Position numbers and translations under genes: made by a program. The notes beneath the pieces were generated by a model. That model had not been told where the DNA came from. It ran no database searches and saw nothing but the letters and a program-made list of their open reading frames with translations. Positions 1-9,855 of a stretch of 64,000 nt of DNA are shown piece by piece (positions within the stretch are counted from its first letter, which is position 1; each line of letters begins with the position of its first letter). The DNA comes from Myxococcaceae bacterium (GTDB lineage: Bacteria > Myxococcota_A > Polyangia > Polyangiales > Ga0077539): positions 1-64,000 of the forward strand of contig SCUS01000098.1 in the NCBI GenBank assembly GCA_004297725.1. Direction: 5' to 3'.

Positions 1-1193
<1,193 letters not shown>

Positions 1194-1246
1194 GACTCCT
1201 CAGACCTCCGACGTGACCGCCGCGTCGGCGGTCGGGGGAACAATTG

Positions 1247-1319
1247 AGCTCACCATCGGGATTGAACCGACGACCTCGTCCTTACCAAGGACGTGCTCTA
1301 CCAACTGAGCTAGGTGAGC
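1247..1319 (-). tRNA. tRNA-Thr (GGT)
   Basis: A 73-nt cloverleaf can be drawn by eye: acceptor GCTCACC/GGTGAGC, anticodon stem CGTCC/GGACG around loop TTGGTAA (anticodon GGT), and T-loop TTCAATC. CCA is not encoded. It is the tRNA closest to tuf and corresponds in position and anticodon to thrT of the E. coli tufB operon. Confidence 0.97.
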
Positions 1320-1390
1320 GAAACGAGACGGGGGATATCTACCAACAAGCGAAGCAAGATCAATAACAAACATTCAAAGGTTCGAAGTCG

Positions 1391-1465
<75 letters not shown>

Positions 1466-1470
1466 AGGTG

Positions 1471-1553
1471 TGGAGGGTGTTGGATTTGAACCAACGTAGG
1501 CGTGAACCGGCAGATTTACAGTCTGCTCCCTTTGGCCGCTCGGGCAACCCTCC
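1471..1553 (-). tRNA. tRNA-Tyr (GTA)
   Basis: An 83-nt class II tRNA with a long variable arm. The acceptor is GGAGGGT/ACCCTCC with discriminator A, and the anticodon stem GCAGA/TCTGC encloses CTGTAAA (anticodon GTA). It is separated from tRNA-Gly by only 5 nt, so the array is probably co-transcribed and processed. Confidence 0.97.
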
Positions 1554-1607
1554 AGAAACTCAGCAATTCAAAGAACCCGAACCCTGATCCATCGTTGCGC
1601 TTTTCAG

Positions 1608-1679
1608 GGCTGGCGATGGGAGTTGAACCCACAACCCCCGGTTTACAAAACCGGTGCTCTGCCATTGAGCTACGCCAGC
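1608..1679 (-). tRNA. tRNA-Thr (TGT)
   Basis: A 72-nt tRNA with acceptor GCTGGCG/CGCCAGC and anticodon stem CCGGT/ACCGG around TTTGTAA (anticodon TGT). It is the first gene of the tRNA-tuf transcript, about 15 nt downstream of the predicted transcription start. Confidence 0.96.
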
Positions 1680-1700
1680 GGCCGGATCGTGAGGCCGCGT

Positions 1701-1729
1701 TCTATACACGGTCCCGCCACCGGTCGCAA
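1701..1729 (-). promoter_or_regulatory. Predicted sigma70-type promoter of the tRNA-tuf operon
   Basis: On the minus strand TTGCGA (1724-1729) and TATAGA (1701-1706) are separated by exactly 17 nt, followed by a GC-rich discriminator. The start would be near 1694, about 15 nt before tRNA-Thr(TGT). A second candidate pair lies further upstream: TTGACA at 1796-1801 with a weak GATACA at 1774-1779 (16-nt spacer). Confidence 0.7.
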
Positions 1730-1797
1730 GGCAGCACTGCCCTACGAAACAGAGCCGAGTCAGGGAGCGGCCTTGTATCCCCGTGAGCCGGACCCTG

Positions 1798-2877
1798 TCA
1801 AGCACCTCCTGCGACGACCGCGCGAAGTCGGTCGATTGCCTCGCTCGCGCGCCTCACCCACTCGTTGTTCGTGATGCCCGTGCGACGCGCCATCGTGAGC
1901 GTCAGCTCCCAGCTCCGCAGCGCGCCCTGCAGCAGCGGCCGCAGCCTCTCGGCGGTGCGCGCGCGGTACACGCGGCGCTGGTCGTCGTCCCACTCGGTGG
2001 GCGTCGGCGCCTCGACGATGGCGTCGTAGAGGTCCCGGTACATCTCGCCGATGCGGAAGCCCGCGGCCGCGGCCCAGTCGGGGTTTCCCGCGCGGATCGC
2101 GTCGTTGAACTGCAGGTGCGCGTGCGTGACGAGGTTCACCCGCCGGGTGATCGCGGCCTCCGCGTCGGGCGCCTCGACCCGGTACGTCACCGCCGACGCG
2201 CGGCGCCGCGTGACCTCGCCCAGCACCACCCGCGCCTCGGCCGCGTAGGTGTCGTCGTCGAGGGCGTGCACCGCGTCCTCCGTCGGCGCGATCGCCACCG
2301 CTCGCTGCGCCTCGCGCTCGGCCTCCTCCAGGTTGTTCTCCGCCAGCCGCGCCGAAGCGCGGCGAGCGAAGAGCTCCACGCGATCGGTGATGGTCATCGG
2401 GAGCGATCGGCTCTGGAGCGCGTCGGTGGCCTCGATCACCCACGCCGGAGAGGCGCCGGACGCGCCCACCGCGGCGAGGCGGAAGAGCGCGTCGTGCGCG
2501 AGGTCGGCGTCGCGCGTCGTCGCCGCGGCCGTCATCGCGGCCGCCGCGTCGGGCCACCGCTGGGCGCGCTGCAGGCAGAGCCCGCGGTTGTACTGCGCCA
2601 GCGGCACCACCGAGGCCGTCGGGAACTCCCGCACCAGCCGGTCGAGCTCCGTCAGCGCCTCGGCGCAGCGCTGCTGGCGCATGTGCGCGATGCCGCGCTC
2701 GAAGAGCAGCGTCGCGTCGAAGGCGTCGCCCGCGCCCGACTGGGAGGCGCCCAGGACGCGAAACTCCTCGCCCCGCACCGAGCGGTGCGAGCGGGAGTCG
2801 GGCGTCGTGGGCTGAGGGCGCACGCTCGAGGCGCAGCCGAGGAGACCGCTGAGACCGATCGCGAGGAGGAGTCGCAT
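1798..2877 (-). CDS. Lipoprotein, tetratricopeptide-like, unknown function
   Basis: The start chosen is the internal ATG giving MRLLLAIGLSGLLGCASS, a lipoprotein signal with lipobox LLGC; the frame stays open to an ATG at 2928, which would bury this signal. The 359-residue product is helical and Ala/Arg-rich, with segments resembling TPR units (a region near ALTELDRLVREFPTASVVPL and later ARRASARLAENNLEEAERE). It is probably anchored in the outer membrane facing the periplasm. It is divergent from the RNase HII-like gene. No specific function is recognised. Confidence 0.8.
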   Translation of the reverse strand: MRLLLAIGLSGLLGCASSVRPQPTTPDSRSHRSVRGEEFRVLGASQSGAGDAFDATLLFERGIAHMRQQRCAEALTELDRLVREFPTASVVPLAQYNRGLCLQRAQRWPDAAAAMTAAATTRDADLAHDALFRLAAVGASGASPAWVIEATDALQSRSLPMTITDRVELFARRASARLAENNLEEAEREAQRAVAIAPTEDAVHALDDDTYAAEARVVLGEVTRRRASAVTYRVEAPDAEAAITRRVNLVTHAHLQFNDAIRAGNPDWAAAAGFRIGEMYRDLYDAIVEAPTPTEWDDDQRRVYRARTAERLRPLLQGALRSWELTLTMARRTGITNNEWVRRASEAIDRLRAVVAGGA

Positions 2878-2959
2878 CGGGGGGATGGAGGCCACGGCGA
2901 CCACGAAGGTTCCCGAGATGTTTCGCATGGGCCCGGGGAACGTACTACGAGGTCAGGCG

Positions 2960-3889
2960 ATGAACGCCCACCCCCCAGGGCTACGCCTCGGCGTCGACGA
3001 GAACGGCCTCGGCCCGCGGCTGGGACCGATGATCGTCACCGGCGCGCTGATCGCCGTGAGCTCCGACTGGGAGCGCTTCGTCAGCGCGGCGCGCTCCGTC
3101 GGCATCGGCGACAGCAAGGGCCTCTGCGCGCACGGCGCCATGCGCGAGGTGGAGGCCACCGTGCTCGCGGTGCTCGACGTCCACCTGGGGCTGCGACCGA
3201 GCACCTTCGCGGAGCTGTTCGAGGCGCTCAACCTCGACGGGGACGCCTTCCTGCGCGCGCTCTGCCCCGACGGAGAGGCGCCGCGGATGTGCTTCGACGC
3301 CGACGTCGCGCTGCCCGCCTTCGGTGGAGCTCCTGACGATCGTCACCGCGACGGCGCACGCGCGCTGAGGGACGCCGGGGGGCTGGTGCGCAGCGTGCGC
3401 TTTACCAGCGTGTGTAATCGCAGGCTCAACGTCGAGCGGGCCCACGGGCGCAGCCGCTTCGACGTCGACCTCTCCCGCATGCTCGACCTCGTGCGCGCGC
3501 TGCGGGTCGACGCGGGAGGGAGCGTGACCGCGGTCTGCGGGAAGGTCGGCGGTCGCAAGCGCTACGGAGACGCGCTCGCCGCGCTGAGCCCCCTCGTCGC
3601 CGTCGAGGAGGAGATCGCCTCGCGGTCGGCGTACCGCGTCCCCGGCGTCGGGAGCGTGACCTTCCTGCAGGACGCCGACGAGAGCGACCCGGTCGTGGGT
3701 CTCGCCTCGCTGGTGGGCAAGTACGTGCGGGAACTCTCGATGCTCCGCATCCACCTCGACCTTCGGGCGCACGTGCCGGAGCTCGGCGCCGCGAGCGGCT
3801 ACCACGACCCGGTGACCACCCGGTACATCGCCGCCACCGCGCTCGTGCGGCGCGAGCGACGGATTCCCGACGACTGCTTCGAGCGGTGA
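2960..3889 (+). CDS. RNase HII-like protein (RNase H fold)
   Basis: Residues 11-23 (GVDENGLGPRLGP) and the DSKG at 51-54 match the signature spacing of type 2 RNase H (GxDEAGRGPxxGP, DSKxL). The later DADESDPVVGLASLVGKYVR matches the region normally reading D...AAASIIAK. Start 2960 is preceded by a GAGGT Shine-Dalgarno; an upstream ATG at 2885 lacks one. At 309 residues it is longer than ordinary RnhB (about 200-230) and has divergent motifs, so it is a relative rather than a certain RnhB. The position where a middle aspartate is expected, ahead of GGRKRY, reads AVCGK. Confidence 0.6.
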   Translation: MNAHPPGLRLGVDENGLGPRLGPMIVTGALIAVSSDWERFVSAARSVGIGDSKGLCAHGAMREVEATVLAVLDVHLGLRPSTFAELFEALNLDGDAFLRALCPDGEAPRMCFDADVALPAFGGAPDDRHRDGARALRDAGGLVRSVRFTSVCNRRLNVERAHGRSRFDVDLSRMLDLVRALRVDAGGSVTAVCGKVGGRKRYGDALAALSPLVAVEEEIASRSAYRVPGVGSVTFLQDADESDPVVGLASLVGKYVRELSMLRIHLDLRAHVPELGAASGYHDPVTTRYIAATALVRRERRIPDDCFER

Positions 3890-3903
3890 TCGCGCCCTGA
3901 CGG

Positions 3904-3909
3904 TATCCT
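3904..3909 (+). promoter_or_regulatory. Possible -10 box of a leaderless transcript
   Basis: TATCCT ends 8 nt before the ATG at 3918 and no Shine-Dalgarno is present. The same TANNNT-to-start spacing recurs at several other genes in this window. Confidence 0.35.
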
Positions 3910-3917
3910 GCGCGGCC

Positions 3918-5030
3918 ATGCGCGCTCCCCTCCTCCTCATCACGTTCCTCTCGCTGGGCTGCGGGTCGACGGTCGTGCTCTCGCCGACCGCCGACGGCGG
4001 GCCGCCCCCGACGGACCAGGGCGCGGCCGACGGGGGCGCCTCCGATGCGGCCTCCGATGCGCCAACGACCAGGGATGTCCCGGCGAGCTCGGACGCGAGC
4101 CTGCCGACGCTCAGCGGGCGGTGGCGGCTCGTGCGCTTCGAGTTCGACGGCGAGGACGGCGTGCGGCGCACCCTGACGGACGTCGACGGCCCCATCCCCA
4201 ACGCCCTCGGAGAGACCGTCCAGGCGCGCGGCAACGGCACCCTCTCGGTCGCCGACGATCGCCTGGCGCTCTCCGCCGGGACGCTGATCAACGGCCACTT
4301 CTACACCTACGCCACCGGCTACTCGGCCAACGGCTTCGGCGTCGCCGGGCTCCTCGACCAGGCCACCGGGCGCTTCACCCTCCCGGGCTCCGCGATGGGG
4401 GTCACGCTCCAGCGCAATGACGACGGCACCGTCAGCCTCACCGGCGACACCTTCGGCGCCAGCCGGCTCACCTACGCCCGCGCCCCCTCCCCCGTGCTCG
4501 TCGAGCGCATCTCCACCGTCGGCGTCGCGATGATCCGCGAGATGCCCGCTCCGATGACCCCGCTCAACCTCCGCGTCGCCCTCTTCTGGGACCACGTCGG
4601 CGCCGTCCCCGACACCGAGTCCAACGGCGTCGCGGTGCGCTTCGCCGGCCGCTTCGCCAGCTACCCCATCGTCCTCGCAGGCCCTCCCCCGGCGGAGGTG
4701 CGCTCCCGCGTGGGCGTCGCCACCGTCGCCCTCGCCCGCATCGCCCTCTACATCGACCAGGACGCCAGCCTCACCTTCGACCGCGCCGTTGATCGCGCGC
4801 TCGCCATCTCGCCGGTGGGCATCGCGTGGCGCGACGACACCCCCGGCAGCGACGCGATGAACAACCCCGTGCGCGACCTCTCCCCGGGCTACCAGTACGT
4901 TCACATCCACGCCGACTCCAGCCTCGGTCGACCCGCGGTGACCCCCTTCGACAACACCCACCTCGTCGCCCCAGACATGCCCGTGTTCTTCTCCATGTCG
5001 GCGATCCCGGTGATCCCGGACGTGCTGTGA
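3918..5030 (+). CDS. Secreted lipoprotein, unknown function
   Basis: A 370-residue protein with signal MRAPLLLITFLSLGCGS (lipobox LSLGC), followed by a low-complexity Asp/Gly/Ala/Pro linker (about residues 27-65) typical of myxobacterial surface lipoproteins. The remainder looks beta-rich, with a segment starting LSGRWRLVRFEFDGEDG that may form a lipocalin-like or barrel fold. No recognisable enzyme motif. Its TGA overlaps the GTG of lipB by 4 nt, so the two are probably translated from one message although the functions look unrelated. Confidence 0.82.
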   Translation: MRAPLLLITFLSLGCGSTVVLSPTADGGPPPTDQGAADGGASDAASDAPTTRDVPASSDASLPTLSGRWRLVRFEFDGEDGVRRTLTDVDGPIPNALGETVQARGNGTLSVADDRLALSAGTLINGHFYTYATGYSANGFGVAGLLDQATGRFTLPGSAMGVTLQRNDDGTVSLTGDTFGASRLTYARAPSPVLVERISTVGVAMIREMPAPMTPLNLRVALFWDHVGAVPDTESNGVAVRFAGRFASYPIVLAGPPPAEVRSRVGVATVALARIALYIDQDASLTFDRAVDRALAISPVGIAWRDDTPGSDAMNNPVRDLSPGYQYVHIHADSSLGRPAVTPFDNTHLVAPDMPVFFSMSAIPVIPDVL

Positions 5031-5758
5031 GCGACGAGCGTCCCGAGCGGCGCTTCGACCCGGTGTGGCTCGGGCGCGTCGGATACCGCGACGCCCACGC
5101 GCTGCAACAACAGCTCGTCGAGCGGCGCACCGCCCGGGAGATACCCGACACGCTGCTGCTCCTCGAGCACGACCCGGTGGTCACCATGGGGCGCTCCGCC
5201 AAGGGCGAGCACGTGCTCTTCAGCGCCGACTCGCTGAGGGCTCGCGGCGTCGACCTCGTGGAGACCGAGCGCGGCGGCGACGTCACCTACCACGGCCCCG
5301 GACAGCTCGTGGCCTACCCCATCTTCGACCTCGCGCCCGACCGGCCCGACGTGCGGCGCTACGTGCGCGACCTGGTGCGGGTGATGTCCCTGCTCGCCGC
5401 CGACCACGGGCTCGGCGTGGGGCCGCGCGATGACCTCATCGGGGCGTGGATCGACCTCGACTCGCCGCACCAGTGGCCCGGGCAGGAGCGCAACCTCGCG
5501 CCCGCCAAGCTGGGCGCCATCGGCGTGAAGATCTCCCGCTGGATCACCATGCACGGCTTCGCCCTCAACGCCTCGACGGCGCTCTCGGACTTCGGGCTCA
5601 TCGTGCCGTGCGGGATCTCCCAGCACCCGGTGACCTCGCTGGAGGCCCTCGGGGTGACGCCGGTGCCGTCCGTCGAGGCGCTCGCCCGCCGGGCGGTCGC
5701 GCACTTCGAGACGGTCTTCGGCGCCACCGCAGGCGCGATGACATACCAGGCTCCGTAA
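5027..5758 (+). CDS. lipB: Octanoyl-[ACP]:protein N-octanoyltransferase LipB
   Basis: Transfers octanoate from acyl carrier protein to lipoyl domains, the first step of lipoate synthesis. The 243-residue product shows RGGDVTYHGPGQLVAYP (about 82-98), the lysine in KLGAIGVKI (161-169) and the catalytic Cys195 in VPCGI. The GTG start overlaps the upstream stop (GTGA); the frame is open further upstream, but that part would lie inside the previous gene. Between the usual GVW and K..IG segments there is an extra stretch of about 15 residues (around 143-160). No lipA is next to it. Confidence 0.93.
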   Translation: MSDERPERRFDPVWLGRVGYRDAHALQQQLVERRTAREIPDTLLLLEHDPVVTMGRSAKGEHVLFSADSLRARGVDLVETERGGDVTYHGPGQLVAYPIFDLAPDRPDVRRYVRDLVRVMSLLAADHGLGVGPRDDLIGAWIDLDSPHQWPGQERNLAPAKLGAIGVKISRWITMHGFALNASTALSDFGLIVPCGISQHPVTSLEALGVTPVPSVEALARRAVAHFETVFGATAGAMTYQAP

Positions 5759-5769
5759 GACACGGAGCC
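5749..5769. terminator. Hairpin between convergent lipB and helD-like genes
   Basis: GGCTCCGT (5749-5756) and ACGGAGCC (5762-5769) form a perfect 8-bp stem with a 5-nt loop that spans the lipB stop codon. A second palindrome (CCCGGCCGGG) follows. There is no T-tract, so termination is a guess based on its place between converging genes. Confidence 0.4.
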
Positions 5770-5780
5770 CGGCCGGGAGG

Positions 5781-8411
5781 TCAGTCCTCGATCATGTAGC
5801 GGGGGAGGATCGGCGAGGGGATGCCGGTGGAGACGATCCAGAGCTGGTGCGCCGCGCGGGTGGCGCCGATGTGCAGCAGGTGCCGCGACTCGTCGTCGGC
5901 GGGGTACTGCGAGAGCGTCACGTCGACGAGGATCACGTAGTCGAACTCCAGGCCCTTCACCTGCCGGATGTCGGTGACCTCGACGCCCGGACGGAAGGCG
6001 AAGTCCTGGTCGGCCACCCGGGCGAGGCGGGGCACCTCGGCCTTGAAGAGGCCGTCGAAGTAGATGTCCGCGCGCTCGGGGTTGCGAGCGATCACGGCCA
6101 CGTTGGCGCGAGGCTCGTTCATCGAGAGCTCGCGCAGCGCCTCGGAGAGGAACGCCACCGCCGCGCCGACCTCGTTGAATCCGTGGAACTCCACCGGCGC
6201 GCCGTGCCTCGTCGCGAGCGGGGCCTCGGGCTCCGCGAGGTGGCCGAGGATGTCGCGCGCGAAGGCGAGCACCTCCAGCGTCGAGCGGTACCCGATGCGC
6301 AGCGGCTCGACCGCGACCCCCTGGAGGCCGAGCTCGTTCAGCACGCTGCTCCAGTCGGTGAAGCCGTTGTCCATGTGGAGGCGCTGCGCCGTGTCGCCCG
6401 CGAGCGTCACCGAGAGGTCGTCGGAGGCCACGCCGAGGAGCACCGAGAGCTCCATGGGAGAGAGGTCCTGCGCCTCGTCGACGAAGAGGTGCTCGTACTT
6501 GAGCGGCTGCTTCGACGGGCCGCGCAGCGGGCCGCGCTTCACCTGGTAGAGCCGCAGGAGCAGCGCCTCGTCCTCCGGGTCGATGGCGTCGTCGGCCTGG
6601 TCCTCTCGGACGCCGTCGGCGCCTCGGCCCATGTCGACCTCGCCGCCGCCTCCGCGGTGGTCGTCGTCGTCGTCCTCGCGCCTCGCCGCGCGCGCGGTGC
6701 TCTCCTCGCGCGTCTGGTCGCCGGCCGCCTCCCAGCCGAGGTCCTCCGGCTCGGTCTCCTCGTCGCCGAAGCGCGCCCGCTCCTTGACCTCCACGCGCTC
6801 GCTCGGCGCGGTGCGCTCGGCGCGGTCCTTCGTGCCCTTGCGTCGGTTGCGCCGCTCGGCCCGGTCTCCGCCGCGCTCGCGCTCCTCGTCCTCCTCGCTC
6901 ACCGTGTCTGCGACCACCCAGCGCGTGCACCGCTCGGTGCTCCATCGCACCGCGGTCGCGAGGTCGGCCTCGGTGAACTCCCCGGGCGCCCAGCGCTCCG
7001 CCGCGCTCTTCAGGGCCTTGTAGTCCGTGACCAGCTCCGCCCAGTCCCAGACCACGTCGCGCGCTCGGCGCATCCACGGGTCCATGGCCTTCTGCAGGTC
7101 CATCTGGAGCCGCACGCCCAGGTCGGCGCCGCTCGTGCCGCCGAGGTCGCGCTCTCCGCGCGCCCACTGCCCGAGGCCCGTGAGCCTCCGGGAGAGCGCG
7201 TTGCCTTCGAGGGCCTTCCACGCCTTCGCGACCCGCTCCTCGATGTTGTTGCGCCGCGCCGTCTCGAGGAGCGCGTCCCTCGCCTTCAGCTCCTCGTCGG
7301 CGATGCGCTCGTCGATGAGCTTCAGCATCATCGGGTGCTTCTTCACCCGAGACACCACCGCGGGCGTGTCATCGCGAATCTCCTCCGGGACCCGCGACAG
7401 GTGCTTGCGACGCTGCTTGTGTACCCACTCGACGTAGGTCGTGACGTGCACGCCCTCGACGCCGAGACCCGGCAGCACCCGCACGATGTACCGGGCCAGG
7501 GCGCGGTTGAACACCACGACCATCATCTGCTCGGGCGAGAAGCGCTTCGGGTTGTTGAACGCGAGGTACGCCATCCGGTGAAGACCGATGGTGGTCTTGC
7601 CCGACCCGGCGCCGCCCTGGATCACCGCGAGGCCCGAGTGCGGCCGGGTGATGAGCTCGAACTGCCGCGGGTCGATGAGCGACGGGATCTCCGGGAGGTG
7701 CTTGTCCTCCCTGCCCTCGGCACCGACACCCAGGCGACCCTTGGACTTCGCCGCCTCGCGCCGCTCGTCCTCCGTCGGGGGCCGAACCGCGCTGAGCTGT
7801 CCGCCCTGGAGCTTCGCCGCGTGCACCGTCGCGCGCTGCCAGCCCTCCTTGTTCTGGTAGAAGACCCCCTGCGGAGCGACCACCCGCTTGAGCGCGCCGC
7901 CGCGGATCACCACCGCGCGACGGATCGCGACGGTGCCCTCCAGGGTCTTGCCGCCGAACTCCTCCTCGTACTCGTCGCCCTCCTGGTAGCGGTAGTAGAT
8001 CCGCGAGACCGGGGCGTCGCGCCAGTCGACGATGCGCACGCCGCGCTCGGTGTCGACGTAGGTGCTGTTGCCGATGAGCACGTCGCGGCTGCGACCGCCC
8101 TCGGCGAGGCGCATGTGGCCGAAGTACGGGTTGTTGGGGTCGATCTTGCCGATGGGCACCTCGGCCCGGCGCGACGCCACGCCGCGCAGGCGCTCCATCT
8201 CCGCCATCAGCGCGGGGAGGTCTTCGTTGCGCGCGTCGCCGATGAGGTCGCGCAGCTCGACCATCTCCCGGTCGTAGTCGGTGCGGTAGACCTCTGGCAC
8301 CGCGGCCAGGTTCTCCACGCACCGCTTGAGGATCTTCTCCTCCTCGGCGACGATGGCGCGGAGTTCCTTGTCGGCGGCGGGGCTCGTGCCCTTGGAATCG
8401 GGGTCTGTCAT
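5781..8411 (-). CDS. HelD-family superfamily 1 helicase/ATPase
   Basis: An 876-residue UvrD-like motor of the HelD (helicase IV-like) type, a family that includes proteins recycling stalled RNA polymerase. Visible motifs: an N-terminal helical segment (1-85), the HelD-typical VDWRDAPVSRIYYRY (128-142), Walker A GGAGSGKTT (266-274), FVDEAQDLSP (motif II), and a C-terminal motif region with VKGLEFDYVILVD. Between about 500 and 615 there is a highly charged insertion rich in Arg/Glu/Asp, including DDDDDH, not expected in the family core. Start ATG 8411; the gene converges on lipB. Confidence 0.85.
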   Translation of the reverse strand: MTDPDSKGTSPAADKELRAIVAEEEKILKRCVENLAAVPEVYRTDYDREMVELRDLIGDARNEDLPALMAEMERLRGVASRRAEVPIGKIDPNNPYFGHMRLAEGGRSRDVLIGNSTYVDTERGVRIVDWRDAPVSRIYYRYQEGDEYEEEFGGKTLEGTVAIRRAVVIRGGALKRVVAPQGVFYQNKEGWQRATVHAAKLQGGQLSAVRPPTEDERREAAKSKGRLGVGAEGREDKHLPEIPSLIDPRQFELITRPHSGLAVIQGGAGSGKTTIGLHRMAYLAFNNPKRFSPEQMMVVVFNRALARYIVRVLPGLGVEGVHVTTYVEWVHKQRRKHLSRVPEEIRDDTPAVVSRVKKHPMMLKLIDERIADEELKARDALLETARRNNIEERVAKAWKALEGNALSRRLTGLGQWARGERDLGGTSGADLGVRLQMDLQKAMDPWMRRARDVVWDWAELVTDYKALKSAAERWAPGEFTEADLATAVRWSTERCTRWVVADTVSEEDEERERGGDRAERRNRRKGTKDRAERTAPSERVEVKERARFGDEETEPEDLGWEAAGDQTREESTARAARREDDDDDHRGGGGEVDMGRGADGVREDQADDAIDPEDEALLLRLYQVKRGPLRGPSKQPLKYEHLFVDEAQDLSPMELSVLLGVASDDLSVTLAGDTAQRLHMDNGFTDWSSVLNELGLQGVAVEPLRIGYRSTLEVLAFARDILGHLAEPEAPLATRHGAPVEFHGFNEVGAAVAFLSEALRELSMNEPRANVAVIARNPERADIYFDGLFKAEVPRLARVADQDFAFRPGVEVTDIRQVKGLEFDYVILVDVTLSQYPADDESRHLLHIGATRAAHQLWIVSTGIPSPILPRYMIED

Positions 8412-8426
8412 AGAGGGGCGGGCGTT

Positions 8427-8993
8427 CTACTCCCTGTCGACCTCCGCCGCCACAGTGCCCTGGCGTCTGGCCCGATCATCGGCGGCGGTGGCCTTCGCGG
8501 CGGCCTTTGCGCGGTCGTTCGCCTCGCGCTCGGTGCCCAGGTAGGGCTCGCGGGTGCCCATCACGTGGTCGAACCATGGCCACGACACGCACCAGTTGGC
8601 GTGCTGGTTGGGGCCCATGTGGTGGTCGTAGTGCCAGGGCAGGTGCTCTCTCGCCCACTCCGGGTCGCGGTGCGAGCGCTTGTGCACCCGGTAGTAGTTC
8701 AGGTGGCTGAAGACGCAGCCCGCGACGAACCAGGGATAGCGCCGCGCCAGAGGCAGGTGCACCAGCGTCGCCAGCGCGAGGCCGAGGGCCTCCTTCCCCT
8801 GCCCATGCCAGCCGAGCACCGAGCGGCCGTACTGGTGGTCGCCCATCCCCTCGCGGCGCGCGTGCCTGTGGTGGTCGTGCCAGTGGAAGCTCCAGAAGCT
8901 CTCCCGGCTCTTCCCAAGACCGTGCAACGCGTACTTGTGGATCACCCACTCCCACGCGTTGCTGTACAAGAGCGCCAATGGCAGTCCGATCAT
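8427..8993 (-). CDS. Fatty acid hydroxylase / sterol desaturase family membrane protein
   Basis: A 188-residue integral membrane protein with the clustered histidine boxes of the di-iron hydroxylase/desaturase family: HKYALH, HWHDHHRH, HLNYYRVHKRSH and HYDHHMGPNQH. These would bind a non-haem di-iron centre that hydroxylates or desaturates a lipid; the substrate cannot be told. The charged C-terminal tail (about 155-188) is Ala/Arg-rich. It is divergent from a TetR regulator with an inverted repeat in the shared 87-bp intergenic region, suggesting control by that regulator. Confidence 0.8.
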   Translation of the reverse strand: MIGLPLALLYSNAWEWVIHKYALHGLGKSRESFWSFHWHDHHRHARREGMGDHQYGRSVLGWHGQGKEALGLALATLVHLPLARRYPWFVAGCVFSHLNYYRVHKRSHRDPEWAREHLPWHYDHHMGPNQHANWCVSWPWFDHVMGTREPYLGTEREANDRAKAAAKATAADDRARRQGTVAAEVDRE

Positions 8994-9041
8994 CGCGTCT
9001 CCCTCCGATCGCCCGGCGCTTGACCTGCGGCGACAATAACC

Positions 9042-9055
9042 TGACTAAGTAGTCA
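9042..9055. promoter_or_regulatory. Palindromic operator in the divergent hydroxylase/TetR promoter region
   Basis: TGACTA-AG-TAGTCA is a perfect 6-bp inverted repeat centred between the divergent starts at 8993 and 9081. A TTGACC at 9020-9025 could be a -35 reading toward the TetR gene, which would place the palindrome over the -10 region. TetR proteins usually bind such sites and repress both flanking genes. Confidence 0.6.
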
Positions 9056-9080
9056 TGGTTTTGAACGAGGTGACTCCCTG

Positions 9081-9788
9081 ATGTCAAGCGTGCGCAAGCG
9101 GTCGCCCGCGGTGCGTCCGCGCAACGCCCCCTCCGCTCGCCCCGGCCCCGCAGGGGGGACGCGAGACGCCAACCGCAAGGCGCGCACCCAGGCCATCGCG
9201 AAGGCGGCGCTGGAGCTGTTTCTCGACCGGGGCGTCGAGGGGGTCTCGGTCGACGACGTGGTGCGGCGCGCCCGCATCGCCAAGGGGAGCTTCTACACCT
9301 ACTTCCGTGACCTCTCGGAGGTCGTCGAGGCCCTCATCGAGCCGGTGGGCGACGCCGTGCGCGAGTCCCTCGACGCCTGTGACATCGCCATCCGCGAGGC
9401 GCGCGACTACGACGCCCTCCTCGGCGCGTACCAGACCCTCGGGCTCGCGCTCTCGACCGCGGTGCTCGCCAACCCCGACGTCACCCGGCTCTACCTCCAG
9501 GAGCGCCGCGCCCCGGACCACGGGCCGCGTAGCCCCCTCGCCCGCCTCGCCGCGGAGATCGACCACCGCGCCGTGACGCTCACCGAGGCCGCGCACCTGC
9601 ACGGGCTCCTCAAGGCCTTCGATCCGAGGGTGACGGCGGCCACCGTCGTGGGCGCGGTCGAGCACCTGCTGCACCGGGCGCTCTCGGGGCACGACCTCGG
9701 ACCGATGGATGCGATCCCGGAGATCCTGCTGCGGCTGGTGGTGGACGGCATCGGCGTCGGGCCGACCGGGCCGCTGCGCAGCCGCTGA
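9081..9788 (+). CDS. TetR-family transcriptional regulator
   Basis: A 235-residue protein with a basic N-terminal extension (1-32) followed by a TetR helix-turn-helix domain, with AIAKAALELFLDRGVEGVSV and ARIAKGSFYTYFRD as helices 1-4. The helical C-terminal ligand domain is not assignable to a ligand. Start ATG 9081 has GAGG 10 nt upstream. It is divergent from the fatty acid hydroxylase-family gene and is likely its regulator. Confidence 0.9.
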   Translation: MSSVRKRSPAVRPRNAPSARPGPAGGTRDANRKARTQAIAKAALELFLDRGVEGVSVDDVVRRARIAKGSFYTYFRDLSEVVEALIEPVGDAVRESLDACDIAIREARDYDALLGAYQTLGLALSTAVLANPDVTRLYLQERRAPDHGPRSPLARLAAEIDHRAVTLTEAAHLHGLLKAFDPRVTAATVVGAVEHLLHRALSGHDLGPMDAIPEILLRLVVDGIGVGPTGPLRSR

Positions 9789-9825
9789 ACGCCGCGGAGG
9801 GCTGATCGCCAGAGGCGCTGGCGGG

Positions 9826-9855
9826 TTGACGCCCGGATGATTTCACGTTCATGAT
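9826..9855 (+). promoter_or_regulatory. Predicted promoter of the second TetR gene
   Basis: TTGACG (9826-9831) and CATGAT (9850-9855) are separated by 18 nt. The predicted start falls on or near the ATG at 9862, so the message may have no leader. The -10 lies inside the inverted repeat, so autorepression is likely. Confidence 0.45.

Noticed and set aside
5847..9023. 1058-codon plus-strand open frame
   Set aside because: It covers the HelD-like gene and most of the hydroxylase-family gene in antisense; the translation is Arg/His/Val-rich noise.
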